A stretch of 64,000 bases of DNA from Caulobacter sp. 17J80-11 (lineage in GTDB: Bacteria > Pseudomonadota > Alphaproteobacteria > Caulobacterales > Caulobacteraceae): assembly GCF_014349105.1 (NCBI RefSeq), contig NZ_JACSJI010000017.1:1-64000 (forward strand). Reading direction: 5' to 3'. Under the pieces are notes generated by a model that was not told where the DNA came from, searched no databases, and worked only from the letters and a program-made list of their open reading frames with translations. Positions 17,484 to 26,036 of this stretch are shown in pieces; positions within the stretch are counted from its first letter, which is position 1; each line of letters opens with the position of its first letter. The translations under genes were made by a program, and so were the position numbers.

Positions 17484-18047
17484 TCACTTCAGCCGGTTGA
17501 TCTTGGTCCCTTCCAGGCTGACCCCGGCCATCAGGCCCTTCTGGCCGAACACGAAGGCGTAGACGCCGTCGCGCACGGTGGTGGTGGTGATCCGCTTGGC
17601 GGCGCCCTCGTCGACCACCACGACGCTGGGGTCGGCCCCGAGCTCCCAGCCCGAGGACGACTTCAGGCGCTCGAGCGCCGCCGTGGTGGTGAAGAACAGG
17701 GCGTAGGAGAAGGTCTTCACCCCCGCCTGCAGGCCCCAGGAGCCGGCCACGGTCTCGTAGTAGCCGTCGACCTTCTTGCCGACCTTCAGCACGCCCTTGC
17801 CGTACTGGCCGCCGAACACAAGCCCGCCCTTGGTGACCTTCGGAAAGACCAGCACGCCCTTGGCCTTGCCGGAGACGATCCGGGCCGCCTCGTTGGAGGC
17901 CAGCAACTGCTTCAGCGCGGCCTGAGCCTCGGCCTCCAGGCCCGCGTCGGGCGCGGCGGCCAGGGCTTCGGAGCCGACGCCGGCCAGGGCCGCGACCGAG
18001 CCCGCCAGAAACACGCGCCGTGAACTGGAACTCGTCTTGGTGACCAT
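17484..18047 (-). CDS. SYLF (YSC84) domain protein, exported
   Basis: A 187-residue protein with a signal peptide (SSSRRVFLAGSVAALAGVG, with a twin-Arg pair). The remainder is the SYLF/YSC84 lipid-binding domain: GVLVFPKVTKGGLVFGGQYG, GYYETVAGSWGLQAG and SSGWELGADPSVVVVD. Bacterial members are periplasmic or outer-membrane associated and of unknown role. Start at ATG 18047, with GGGGAGGA 5 bases upstream. Confidence 0.9.
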   Translation of the reverse strand: MVTKTSSSSRRVFLAGSVAALAGVGSEALAAAPDAGLEAEAQAALKQLLASNEAARIVSGKAKGVLVFPKVTKGGLVFGGQYGKGVLKVGKKVDGYYETVAGSWGLQAGVKTFSYALFFTTTAALERLKSSSGWELGADPSVVVVDEGAAKRITTTTVRDGVYAFVFGQKGLMAGVSLEGTKINRLK

Positions 18048-18123
18048 GACGTCCTCCCCGTCGGTGTGGACCCAGTTCACCACACCACGGCGAAGCCCGC
18101 CAGAACGGCGTTACGTGAGGCGG

Positions 18124-19644
18124 TCAGCCGTGCAGGACCCAGCCGAGCACGAAGGTCGCCAGGGCCATGGCCACGGCAGCGAAGGCCAGGGCCACGCGGG
18201 CCGGCGGCGCGGGCCAGCGCCGCACGTCCACGGCCAGCGGCGGCATCACCGGGCCGTGGGCCAGGCGGGTGAGCGCGCGGGCGGCCAGGTTCAGGTCGTG
18301 GAACAGGGTCTTGGCCTGGTTGATCGGCGACAGCTCGCGGGTGATCCAGCGCTCCACCACCGGCCGGGCGGCGGCCCACAGGTCATGGTCGGGATCGACG
18401 CGGCGGGCGACGCCCTCGACCGTGACCATGGTCTTCTGCAGCAGCACCAGCTCGGGGCGCAGGCGCATGTCGAACTGGGCGGTGATCTCGAACAGCTGCG
18501 ACAGCAGCCGGCCCATCGACACCTCGCGGGCCGAGCGGCCGAACACCGGCTCGCCGACCGCGCGGAGCGCCTGGGCGAACACCTCGACCGAATGGTGCGA
18601 AGGGACGTAGCCGGCCTCGAAGTGCACTTCGGCGACGCGCTTGTAGTCGCGTTGCAGGAAGCCCCAGAGGATGCCGGCCAGGTAACGGCGCTCAGGCGGG
18701 CCGATGCGACCGACGATGCCGAAGTCGACCGCGATCACCTGGGCCGGGGCGGCGCAGAACAGGTTGCCCTCGTGCAGGTCGGCGTGGAACGCGCCGTGGT
18801 CCAGCGCCTGGGCCAGGAAGCCGCGCATGATGTTGTCGGCCAGGGCCTTGCGGTCCAGGCCCGGCTGCTCGAGCGCGGCCGGGTCGCTCATCGGCATGCC
18901 CTGGGCCCACTCCAGGGTCATCACCCGGCGGCCGACCCCGTCCCAGTGCACGGCCGGGGCGCGCATGTAGCCGTCGCGCGCCATGATCTCGCCGAGCTCG
19001 GAAGCGGCGGCCGCCTCCAGCCGCAGGTCCATCTCCAGCGACAGGGCGTGGGCCACGGTCTCGACCACCGCGCGGGGCTCCAGCCGCCGCGCCGGGCGGG
19101 CCAGGAACTCCACGACGCCGGCGGCCATACGCATGGCGTCGACGTCCTTGGCGACCTGGCGCTCGATGCCGGGGCGCAGCACCTTCACCGCCACCTGCTG
19201 CCCGTCGCGGGTCCTCGCCCGGTGAGCCTGGGCGATGGAGGCGGCGGCGACCGGCTCGCCGAACTCGGCGAAGACGGACTCCAGCGGCCGCTCGAGCGAG
19301 GTCTCGATCTGGGCGTGGGCGACCTGGGTCGGGAACGGCGGCAGCCGGTCTTTCAGCCGCGCCAGGTCGTCGGCGAAGCGCGCGCCGAACATGTCCGCGC
19401 GGGTGGACAACAGTTGACCAAGCTTGATCGCCACCGGGCCCAGCCGCTCGAAGGCGTGGGCCAGGCGCTCGCCCGGCCGCCCCTGCCGGGCCTGCGGGCC
19501 CGCGAACAGGCGCAGGAAACGCGCGGCGAAACGCGCGTGGGCCGGCAGCAGCGGGTCCAGCTCGCGCGGCACCAGGGCGTCGTAGCGGACCAGCAGCCAG
19601 CCCGTCGCGATCAGACGCAGACTCGATCGGACCGGGTTGCCCAA
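18124..19644 (-). CDS. ubiB: UbiB atypical kinase, ubiquinone biosynthesis
   Basis: A 506-residue UbiB/ABC1/ADCK protein needed for ubiquinone production. Visible marks are the KxGQ motif (AIKLGQLLSTR), the Ala-rich loop (VAAASIAQAHRA), VAVKVLRPG, the catalytic HADLHEGN and metal-binding DFG (AVDFGIVGR). Two hydrophobic stretches near the C-terminus (ARVALAFAAVAMALATFVLG) form the membrane anchor. It starts with TTG one base after the ubiE stop codon, so it is translationally linked to ubiE. Confidence 0.95.
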   Translation of the reverse strand: MGNPVRSSLRLIATGWLLVRYDALVPRELDPLLPAHARFAARFLRLFAGPQARQGRPGERLAHAFERLGPVAIKLGQLLSTRADMFGARFADDLARLKDRLPPFPTQVAHAQIETSLERPLESVFAEFGEPVAAASIAQAHRARTRDGQQVAVKVLRPGIERQVAKDVDAMRMAAGVVEFLARPARRLEPRAVVETVAHALSLEMDLRLEAAAASELGEIMARDGYMRAPAVHWDGVGRRVMTLEWAQGMPMSDPAALEQPGLDRKALADNIMRGFLAQALDHGAFHADLHEGNLFCAAPAQVIAVDFGIVGRIGPPERRYLAGILWGFLQRDYKRVAEVHFEAGYVPSHHSVEVFAQALRAVGEPVFGRSAREVSMGRLLSQLFEITAQFDMRLRPELVLLQKTMVTVEGVARRVDPDHDLWAAARPVVERWITRELSPINQAKTLFHDLNLAARALTRLAHGPVMPPLAVDVRRWPAPPARVALAFAAVAMALATFVLGWVLHG

Positions 19645-19645
19645 G

Positions 19646-20407
19646 TCAGAGCGCCCAGCCGTGGTGCAGCGCCGCGACGCCGCCGGTGAAGTTGGTCCAG
19701 GTCGGCCTGGCGAAACCGGCCTCGGCCATCATGGCCGCGAACCGGCGCTGGTCGGGGAAGCGCCGGATGCTCTCGACCAGGTACTGGTAGGAGTCGCGGT
19801 CCTTGGTGACCATCTGGCCGACGGCCGGGATCACCTTGAACGAATAGGCGTCGTAGGCCTTCTGCAGCGGCTCGGTGACCGGCTTGGAGAACTCCAGGCA
19901 CAGGAACCGTCCGCCCGGCTTCAGCACCCGGCGCGCCTCGCGCAGCGCCGCCGGCACGTCGGCCACGTTGCGGATGCCGAAAGAGATCACATAGGCGTCG
20001 GCGCAGGCGTCGGGCAGCGGCAGGCGCATGGCGTCGCCCACGCCCCAGGCGATCTCCGGCTCGGTCCCGCGGGCCCGGCCTTCGGAGACCATCTGCTGAT
20101 TGTAGTCGATCACCAGCACCTGGGCGTCGGGGCCGCCGCGGCGGCGCTGGGCGCGGTGGGCCAGCTTGGCGATGCGCCGGGCCATGTCGCCCGTCCCGCC
20201 GGCGCAGTCGACGATCACCTCGCCCGGCTGCGGGTTGAGCTTGGCGGCGGCGGCGTCCTTCCACAGGCGGTGGACCCCGGCCGACATCAGGTCGTTCATC
20301 AGGTCGTAGCGGAACGCCACCCGCTCGAACACGCCGCGGACGAGCGCGACCTTCTCCACGGGGTCGACGTCGCGGAATCCGAATGGCGAGCTTGGCTGTT
20401 CCGTCAT
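19646..20407 (-). CDS. ubiE: UbiE C-methyltransferase
   Basis: A 253-residue class I SAM methyltransferase, the C-methylase of ubiquinone and menaquinone synthesis. The UbiE signatures are [19 protein letters not shown] at the N-terminus, YDLMNDLMS, the SAM loop [10 protein letters not shown] and SFGIRNVAD. Length is normal for the family. First gene of a ubiE-ubiB operon; the ATG at 20405-20407 fits the conserved N-terminus. Confidence 0.96.
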   Translation of the reverse strand: MTEQPSSPFGFRDVDPVEKVALVRGVFERVAFRYDLMNDLMSAGVHRLWKDAAAAKLNPQPGEVIVDCAGGTGDMARRIAKLAHRAQRRRGGPDAQVLVIDYNQQMVSEGRARGTEPEIAWGVGDAMRLPLPDACADAYVISFGIRNVADVPAALREARRVLKPGGRFLCLEFSKPVTEPLQKAYDAYSFKVIPAVGQMVTKDRDSYQYLVESIRRFPDQRRFAAMMAEAGFARPTWTNFTGGVAALHHGWAL

Positions 20408-20477
20408 GCCCGGGCTTCTAGACCGAAATCGGCCGGAAGGTAACGCCCCTGACCGTCGGGACGTTCACCGAGGCGCC

Positions 20478-20532
20478 TCCCTTCTCCCCTTGCGGGAGAA
20501 GGTGGCCTGCGGAGCAGGCCGGATGAGGGGTG
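20478..20532 (+). repeat. Intergenic structured repeat, copy 1
   Basis: A 55-bp element made of two hairpins (CTTCTCCCC/GGGAGAAG type, then GGCCTGC GGA GCAGGCC) and a GGATGAGGGGTG end. It is found again as an inverted copy at 20593-20645. The element belongs to a type common between genes in alphaproteobacteria and looks like a small REP-like repeat. Confidence 0.85.
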
Positions 20533-20592
20533 TCTGCGCCCAGGTTTCAGGACGGCGCGCCCTGGAGCCACAGGCATCGAACCTCGCGCTGG

Positions 20593-20645
20593 CACCCCTC
20601 ATCCGACGCGCTCCGCGCGCCACCTTCTCCCGCAAGGGGAGAAGG
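20593..20645 (-). repeat. Intergenic structured repeat, copy 2 (inverted)
   Basis: The reverse complement matches copy 1 almost base for base, except in the middle hairpin, which reads GGCGCGC GGA GCGCGTC instead of GGCCTGC GGA GCAGGCC. Most changes are paired, so the stem is kept. The two copies face each other, 60 bases apart, and fill the ubiE-ald gap. Confidence 0.85.
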
Positions 20646-20682
20646 AAAAAGAAGAAGGCCCGGCCGCTTTCGCGACCGGGCC
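20642..20682 (-). terminator. Terminator of ald
   Basis: Arms GGCCCGG (20657-20663) and CCGGGCC (20676-20682), extended by further pairs around a TTTC/GAAA loop. On the minus strand it is followed by TTCTTCTTTTTCC, 30 bases after the ald stop. Confidence 0.8.
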
Positions 20683-20711
20683 TCCGAACCCAGCAACGCT
20701 GGAGCCTAGGC

Positions 20712-21824
20712 TCAGCCCCAGGCGTGATACGGGTCTTCGAACGGCAGGTTCAGCGCCTCGGCCACGGCAGGGTGGGTGAGCTTGCCGCCCAGCACGTTCA
20801 GGCCGCGGGCCAGGTGCTTGTTCTCTTCCAGAGCCTTCAGACCCTTGTTGGCCAGCGCCAGGCCGAACGGCAGGGTGGCGTTGTTCAGCGCCTGGGACGA
20901 GGTCTTCGGCACCGCGCCCGGCATGTTGGCCACGCAGTAGTGGACGACGCCGTCGACCACGTAGGTCGGCTCGGCGTGGGTGGTCGGACGCGAGGTCTCG
21001 AAGCAGCCGCCCTGGTCGATCGACACGTCGACCAGCACCGAGCCCGGCTTCATGCGCGACAGGTGGGACTTCTTGACCAGCTTCGGCGCGGCGGCGCCGG
21101 CGGTCAGGACGGCGCCGATCACCACGTCGGCCTTCAGGATCTCTTCCTCGACCGCGTCCACGGTGGAGAAGCGGGTCTGGACGCGGCCGTTGAACTGGTC
21201 GTCCAGCTCGCGCATGCGGGCCAGCGAGCGCTCCAGCACCACGACGTCGGCGTTCAGGCCCATGCACATGCGCGCGGCGTTGGCGCCGACCACGCCGCCG
21301 CCCAGCACCACCACGCGGGCCGACTCCACGCCCGGGACGCCCGAGAGCAGCAGGCCCATGCCGCCGTTGTGCTTCAGCAGGGTGTCGGCGGCGGAGACGG
21401 CGGCCAGACGGCCGGCGACTTCCGACATCGGGGCCAGCAGCGGCAGGCCGCCCTTGTCGTCGGTGACGGTCTCGTAGGCGATCGCGGCGCAGCCCGACGC
21501 CATCAGGCCCTTGGTCTGCTCCGGATCCGGCGCCAGGTGCAGGTAGGTGTAGAGGATGTGGTGCGGCTTCAGCTTGGCCCACTCGACCGGCTGCGGCTCC
21601 TTCACCTTCACGATCATCTCGGCCTGCTCGAACACCGCGTCGGCGTTCGGGACGATCTTGGCGCCGGCGGCCACGAAGGCCTCGTCGGTGAAGCCCGCGC
21701 CGATCCCGGCGTTGGTTTCGACCAGCACCTCGTGGCCGTGGTGGACGTACTCACGCGCCGCGGCGGGGGTCAGGCCCACCCGGTGCTCGTTCGGCTTGAT
21801 CTCCTTGGGGACGCCCACGCGCAT
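20712..21824 (-). CDS. ald: Alanine dehydrogenase
   Basis: A 370-residue NAD-dependent alanine dehydrogenase, which interconverts L-alanine with pyruvate and ammonia. Substrate residues are visible: NEHRVG (Arg15), KVKEP (Lys75) and YLHLAP (His96); the Rossmann loop is [13 protein letters not shown] and the catalytic Asp lies in VDVSIDQGG near 270. Length is exactly that of the family. Start at ATG 21824 with GGGAGAAGA upstream. Divergent from an Lrp/AsnC regulator, a common regulator of ald. Confidence 0.96.
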   Translation of the reverse strand: MRVGVPKEIKPNEHRVGLTPAAAREYVHHGHEVLVETNAGIGAGFTDEAFVAAGAKIVPNADAVFEQAEMIVKVKEPQPVEWAKLKPHHILYTYLHLAPDPEQTKGLMASGCAAIAYETVTDDKGGLPLLAPMSEVAGRLAAVSAADTLLKHNGGMGLLLSGVPGVESARVVVLGGGVVGANAARMCMGLNADVVVLERSLARMRELDDQFNGRVQTRFSTVDAVEEEILKADVVIGAVLTAGAAAPKLVKKSHLSRMKPGSVLVDVSIDQGGCFETSRPTTHAEPTYVVDGVVHYCVANMPGAVPKTSSQALNNATLPFGLALANKGLKALEENKHLARGLNVLGGKLTHPAVAEALNLPFEDPYHAWG

Positions 21825-21885
21825 TTGTCTTCTCCCTATTCGGCCGCGCTTTGTAGCGCCGGGCGCGAGACGGATTTTTGTTGTT

Positions 21886-21909
21886 CTTTGCGGCGCAGAG
21901 CCGCAAAAG
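21886..21909. promoter_or_regulatory. Inverted repeat between ald and the Lrp-type gene
   Basis: TTTGCGGC (21887-21894) and GCCGCAAA (21900-21907), separated by GCAGA. It is the clearest symmetric site in the divergent promoter region, 62 bases from the ald start and 30 bases from the regulator start, and may be the regulator's operator. Confidence 0.5.
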
Positions 21910-21939
21910 CGGAGGATCCTTGCTGCAAAGGTTCGCTTT

Positions 21940-22410
21940 GTGACGGAATCTGCGACTCTGGACGCGACCGACCGCAAGCTGCTGCGACTGCTCCAGCGCG
22001 ACGGGCGAGCCACCAACGTGCAACTGGCCAAGGCCGCCAACCTTTCCGAGTCGGCCTGCCTGAGGCGCGTGCGCGGGCTCGAGGAAAAGGGCGTGATCAG
22101 CCGCTACGCCGCGGTCGTCGACGAGCGCGCCGTGGGCCTGCCGCTGTCGGTGTTCGTCACCGTCACCCTGGCCTCGCTGGCCGCCCCGGCGCTGGCGGCG
22201 TTCGAGAAGGCGATCCGCGCGGTGCCGGAGGTGGCCGAATGCTACCTGATGACCGGCGGCTCGGACTACCTGCTGCGCCTGGTGGTGCGCGACGTCGAAG
22301 ACCTTGAACGGGTGCATTCGCAAGCGCTGACGCGGATCGAAGGCGTGACCCGGATCAGCTCGTCGGTGGCCATGCGCACGGTGGTGAAGCGGGCGGAGCT
22401 GCCGCTCTGA
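21940..22410 (+). CDS. Lrp/AsnC family regulator
   Basis: A 156-residue Lrp/AsnC regulator: N-terminal winged helix (LDATDRKLLRLLQRDGRATN, then LAKAANLSESACLRRVRGLE) and a C-terminal RAM effector domain (VPEVAECYLMTGGSDYLLRL). The start is a GTG at 21940 with AAAGG 9 bases upstream. As it is divergent from ald, it most likely activates ald in response to alanine, as AldR/BkdR-type proteins do elsewhere; this is inference from position. Confidence 0.93.
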   Translation: MTESATLDATDRKLLRLLQRDGRATNVQLAKAANLSESACLRRVRGLEEKGVISRYAAVVDERAVGLPLSVFVTVTLASLAAPALAAFEKAIRAVPEVAECYLMTGGSDYLLRLVVRDVEDLERVHSQALTRIEGVTRISSSVAMRTVVKRAELPL

Positions 22411-22466
22411 CCGCGACTGAGCGACCCGCGGTTGACGAGCTTGACGGTTCAAGGCCCCATCGGCGG

Positions 22467-22952
22467 ATGAACAGGCTCCTGATCACCGCGCTCGCGATCC
22501 TCGCGCCCGGCGTCGCCGCCGCGCAGTCGGCGGAACCGACCCTGTGCCCCGCGCTGGACGGCCTGCGGGCCGAGGCGATCAGTTCGGGCACGCCGCAGCG
22601 CGTGACCGTCTTCGCCGAAGATTCCATGGCCTTCGTCTGTCGGCGCGAGAAAAACCAGGCCGCTCTGAAAGACTTCTGCAGCGCGGCGTTCGACGTCGTC
22701 GGGATCGAATTCACCCACGGCTTCCCATGGGAGGTCGCCGACTGCCTGGAGGCGGCGAAGGTCCGACCCTCGCTCGAGCTCGTGGACCAGTACACCGGCC
22801 TTACGGACCGCAAGAAGATCACCCACCTGACGGCCGGCTGGCGCGACGGCGTCCGGATCGACATCCGCTATGTTCCGAGCGGGGACTTCAGCAGCTCCCC
22901 CCAGAACAAGGACTATTACGGCCGGTACGACCTCGTGGTCTGGAAGCCCTGA
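22467..22952 (+). CDS. Hypothetical exported protein with conserved cysteines
   Basis: A 161-residue protein with a signal peptide (MNRLLITALAILAPGVAAAQ). The mature part has four Cys (in EPTLCPAL, FVCRRE, DFCSAAF, VADCLEA), which could form two disulfides. I know no family for it. It sits between the Lrp gene and the convergent semialdehyde dehydrogenase, with only 4 bases before the latter's stop. Confidence 0.75.
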   Translation: MNRLLITALAILAPGVAAAQSAEPTLCPALDGLRAEAISSGTPQRVTVFAEDSMAFVCRREKNQAALKDFCSAAFDVVGIEFTHGFPWEVADCLEAAKVRPSLELVDQYTGLTDRKKITHLTAGWRDGVRIDIRYVPSGDFSSSPQNKDYYGRYDLVVWKP

Positions 22953-22956
22953 GCAG

Positions 22957-24438
22957 TCACCTCAACGCCAGCGTCACCGACTTCACGCTGAGGTACGCGT
23001 CGATCCCGTGGACCGAGCCCTCGCGCCCGAAGCCCGACTGCTTCACCCCCCCGAACGGGACCACGGGATTGGAGATCAGGCCGGCGTTCACGCCCACGAT
23101 CCCGTCCTCCAGCCCCCGCGCGAAGCGGAACGCCCGGTCGAGGTCGCGGGTGAAGACGAAGGCGGCCAGGCCGAACTCACTGTTGTTGGACCCCGCCAGG
23201 GCCTCGGCCTCGTCGTCGAAGGCGAACACCGGCACCACAGGCCCGAAGGTCTCCTCGCGGCGGAACAGCTCGTCATCGCCGCCGGCCAGCACGGTCGGCT
23301 GGAAGAAGCGGCCGCCGCGGGCGTGGCGGTCGCCGCCGACCACCGCCTCGGCGCCCGACGCGCGGGCCAGGCGCACGTGCTCCTCGACCCTGGCGACGGC
23401 CTTGGCGTCGATCAGCGGCCCGACCTTCACGCCGGGCTCGAACGGTCCGCCCACGGCGAGGTTGGCGACGGCGTCGGCGAGCTGCTCGACAAAGGCCGCG
23501 AACAGCTCGCGCTGGACGTAGACGCGGTTGGGGCAGACGCAGGTCTGGCCGGCGTTGCGGAACTTGCCCTTGAGGGTCTCAGCCACCGCCACGTCGAGAT
23601 CGGCGTCCTCGAACACCACCATCGGCGCGGCGCCGCCCAGCTCCATCGACAACCGCTTCAGGGTCGGCGCGCACTGCTCCATCAGCCTGCGCCCGACCGG
23701 GGTCGAGCCGGTGAAGCTCAGCTTGCGGATCAGGGGCGAGGCGGTCAGCAGCTTGCCGATCCGGCCGGACTCGCCGGTGACCACGCTGAAGGCGCCCTCC
23801 GGCACGCCGGCTTCCAGCGCCAGTTCGCACAGCGCGATGGCCGTGAACGGGGTCTGGGAAGCGGGCTTCACCACCGCCGTGCAGCCGGCCGCGAAGGCGG
23901 CGGCGAGCTTGCGGGTGATCATGGCCGCCGGGAAATTCCAGGGGGTGATGACGGCGACCGGCCCGACCGCTTCCCTGAAGGTCAGGATGGTGTGGCCGGG
24001 CAACGGGCTTTCGGCGACCTCGCCGCGCAGCTCCTCCGCCACGCCGGCGAACCACTTGATGAAGCCGTTGGCGTAGCGGACCTCGCCGCGCGCCTCCTCG
24101 AACGGCTTGCCGTTTTCCAGGGACAGCAGGGCGGCTAGCCCCGCCTCGTTGTCGTCGACCAGGGCGGCCCAGCGCCTGAGGCAGGCGGCGCGCTGGGCCT
24201 GGGGCGTGCGCGACCAGGCCGGAAAGGCCTCGGCCGCCGCGCGGATCGCGCTCTCGACCTCCTCGGCGGGTAGGTCGGGCGCCACGCCCAGCACCGTCTC
24301 CTCGGCCGGATCCTCGACTTCGATGCAGGCGCCGTCGGCCGGGGCCACGCGCCTGCCGGCCACGAAGGCGCACTCCTGGATCAGGGCGCGGCCCTGGGCC
24401 TTGAGCGCCTGCGCGCCGGCGGCGTCCGCGTCGTCCAT
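22957..24438 (-). CDS. gabD: Succinate-semialdehyde dehydrogenase (NAD(P)+)
   Basis: A 493-residue aldehyde dehydrogenase, close to the GabD type: VITPWNFPAAMITRK (NAD(P) site), FTGSTPVGRRLMEQ, the general-base Glu in LSMELGGAAP, the nucleophile Cys in GQTCVCPNR, and FGGVKQSGFGREG. The GQTCVCPNR signature is typical for GabD with its second Cys two residues on. It oxidises succinate semialdehyde to succinate in the GABA pathway. The chosen ATG at 24438 has AGGGAGAG 7 bases upstream; an in-frame TTG lies at 24468. No GABA aminotransferase is in the window. Confidence 0.9.
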   Translation of the reverse strand: MDDADAAGAQALKAQGRALIQECAFVAGRRVAPADGACIEVEDPAEETVLGVAPDLPAEEVESAIRAAAEAFPAWSRTPQAQRAACLRRWAALVDDNEAGLAALLSLENGKPFEEARGEVRYANGFIKWFAGVAEELRGEVAESPLPGHTILTFREAVGPVAVITPWNFPAAMITRKLAAAFAAGCTAVVKPASQTPFTAIALCELALEAGVPEGAFSVVTGESGRIGKLLTASPLIRKLSFTGSTPVGRRLMEQCAPTLKRLSMELGGAAPMVVFEDADLDVAVAETLKGKFRNAGQTCVCPNRVYVQRELFAAFVEQLADAVANLAVGGPFEPGVKVGPLIDAKAVARVEEHVRLARASGAEAVVGGDRHARGGRFFQPTVLAGGDDELFRREETFGPVVPVFAFDDEAEALAGSNNSEFGLAAFVFTRDLDRAFRFARGLEDGIVGVNAGLISNPVVPFGGVKQSGFGREGSVHGIDAYLSVKSVTLALR

Positions 24439-24532
24439 GGCCTGGCTCTCCCTGTGCGGGAGGCTCAACGCCGCAAACGCCCGTACGGGTCCGGAGCGGA
24501 ATAGGCGCCGTGTTCCGTGGACCGCTGAGTCC

Positions 24533-25174
24533 TTAGGCCGCCTTCTTCTTTTTCTTGTCCGGCTTGGGAGTCTTCACCGGCTTCTCGGCCTTCGGCTTGC
24601 GGCGCTTCTCCGTCTCGCCGGAGTCCTTGGCCGACTTCTTCGCGGCCTTCTTCGCCTTCTTCGCCTTCTTGCCGGGCTCGACCTCGGGGTCGTTGGCCGG
24701 CACGATTTCGGCCGCCGCCTCGCCGGCCTTGGCCATGAGCGAGAGCACGTTCAGGAAGGCCTCGCGCTTGCCGCGCGGCAGCAGGGCCAGGATGCGGGCG
24801 TCGGCGGCCTCGACCCTGGGCCGGGCCGCTTCGAGCGCTTCACGACCGGCGTCGGTCAGGCGCACGACGTTGGCGCGGGCGTCGGCGTTGGAGCGCTCGC
24901 GCGCCAGCAAACCCTTGCCGATCATGCGAGCGACCAGGTCGGCCAGGGTCGAGCGGTCGATGCCGGTGGCCTTGACCAGATCGGTCTGGGTCAGCCCCTC
25001 GTCGGCCGACACCGCTGTCAGCACCGCGAACTGGCGCTGGGTCACGCCGTCCGGTCCGGCCTCCTCGCCGTAGACGTCCAGGGCGATCTGCAGCACCCGG
25101 TGCAGCAGGTGGCTGGGCGACCCGTCGAGCGGCCCCTCGCTCCCCTTGGCGGACTTCTTCTTCGCCTTGGCCAT
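24533..25174 (-). CDS. MarR family regulator with lysine-rich tail
   Basis: A 213-residue protein. Residues 15-150 are a MarR-type winged helix: VTQRQFAVLTAV, then GLTQTDLVKATGIDRSTLAD and GLLARERSNADARANVVRLT with the wing. The last 50 or so residues are very basic and Ala/Pro-rich (KKAKKAKKAAKKSAKD; PVKTPKPDKKKKKAA), like histone H1 tails, and there is a short basic N-terminus. Divergent from the NUDIX gene, with an imperfect palindrome between. Function and ligand are unknown. Confidence 0.88.
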   Translation of the reverse strand: MAKAKKKSAKGSEGPLDGSPSHLLHRVLQIALDVYGEEAGPDGVTQRQFAVLTAVSADEGLTQTDLVKATGIDRSTLADLVARMIGKGLLARERSNADARANVVRLTDAGREALEAARPRVEAADARILALLPRGKREAFLNVLSLMAKAGEAAAEIVPANDPEVEPGKKAKKAKKAAKKSAKDSGETEKRRKPKAEKPVKTPKPDKKKKKAA

Positions 25175-25217
25175 GGTCGTCCCCAGTGTTTGCAGAGGGC
25201 CCTGTCTCGGAGATTTT

Positions 25218-25229
25218 CAAGTTAACATG
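25218..25229. promoter_or_regulatory. Possible MarR operator
   Basis: CAAGTTAACATG, an imperfect palindrome with five of six positions paired around GTTAAC, in the AT-richest part of the gap between the divergent MarR and NUDIX genes. MarR proteins commonly bind such sites to repress their own promoter. Confidence 0.35.
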
Positions 25230-25282
25230 GTTCTGCGACGGTTCAGCGACGTCCGTCCGTGCACGGAAGCCGCGAGGCGACG

Positions 25283-25882
25283 ATGACCGAACCGCTCCAA
25301 CCCGCCTTCTCAATGAGGATTCCGCCCGACGACGATCGCGAGCGGCGGGTCTGCGATCACTGCGGTTTCGTCGACTACGTGAACCCGAAAATCGTGGTCG
25401 GCGCGGTCGTCGCCTGGAGCGAGACCGGCGCGCCCTTCGGACCGGACGCCGTGCCGTTGGAGGAGATCCGCGTGCTGCTGTGCCGGCGCGCCATCCTGCC
25501 CCGGCGCGGCTACTGGACCCTGCCGGCCGGCTACATGGAGGAGAACGAGACGGTCGCCCAGGCCGTGAAGCGCGAGGCGCGCGAGGAGGCCTGCTGCGAG
25601 ATCGAGCTGGACGGGCTGCTGGCGCTCTACGACGTGCCGCACCGCAGCCAGGTGCAGATCTTCCACCGCGCCCGGCTGCTCACGCCCGACGTGGCCGCCG
25701 GCCCGGAGAGCCTGGACGCCGTGCTGTTCTGGTGGAAGGACATTCCGTGGAAGGCGCTGGCCTTCCACTCGGTCGGCTGGTCGCTCAAAGCGTTCGAGGA
25801 GAGCCGGCTGGAGGCGCGGTTCGCGCCCTATGGGAATCCAGACGACGCCGAGCCCACCAAGTTCCCGTCATCCCGGCCGTAG
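25283..25882 (+). CDS. NUDIX hydrolase with N-terminal zinc-ribbon-like motif
   Basis: A 199-residue NUDIX protein. The N-terminus has CDHCGFVDYVNPKIVVGAVV, the half zinc ribbon found in NudC-related ADP-ribose-type hydrolases. The NUDIX box is GYMEENETVAQAVKREAREE, but the usual Gly after the REUxEE core is Cys. The last codons and the stop come from an intergenic repeat that begins at 25867. Start at ATG 25283 after GAGGCGACG. Confidence 0.85.
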   Translation: MTEPLQPAFSMRIPPDDDRERRVCDHCGFVDYVNPKIVVGAVVAWSETGAPFGPDAVPLEEIRVLLCRRAILPRRGYWTLPAGYMEENETVAQAVKREAREEACCEIELDGLLALYDVPHRSQVQIFHRARLLTPDVAAGPESLDAVLFWWKDIPWKALAFHSVGWSLKAFEESRLEARFAPYGNPDDAEPTKFPSSRP

Positions 25883-26006
25883 CGGAGCGAAGCGCAGCGG
25901 AGAGCCGGGACCCAGCAAGCGCCACGCTTGTTGCAGGCCGCGTTCGCAGCGTTCAGGTCGCGCTTGCTGGGTCCCGGATAAGCGCTGACGCGCTTTCCGG
26001 GATGAC
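25867..26006. repeat. Long intergenic inverted repeat
   Basis: The outer arms are GTCATCCCGG (25867-25876) and CCGGGATGAC (25997-26006). Inside them is a perfect 18-bp pair, CCGGGACCCAGCAAGCGC (25905-25922) and its complement (25960-25977). It fills the NUDIX-yciB gap, could act as a two-way terminator, and supplies the last codons of the NUDIX gene. Similar CATCCCGG elements are widespread in Caulobacter-like genomes. Confidence 0.85.
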
Positions 26007-26036
26007 GAGCGTTGAAAGTGTTCGGCTAGGCCGGCC

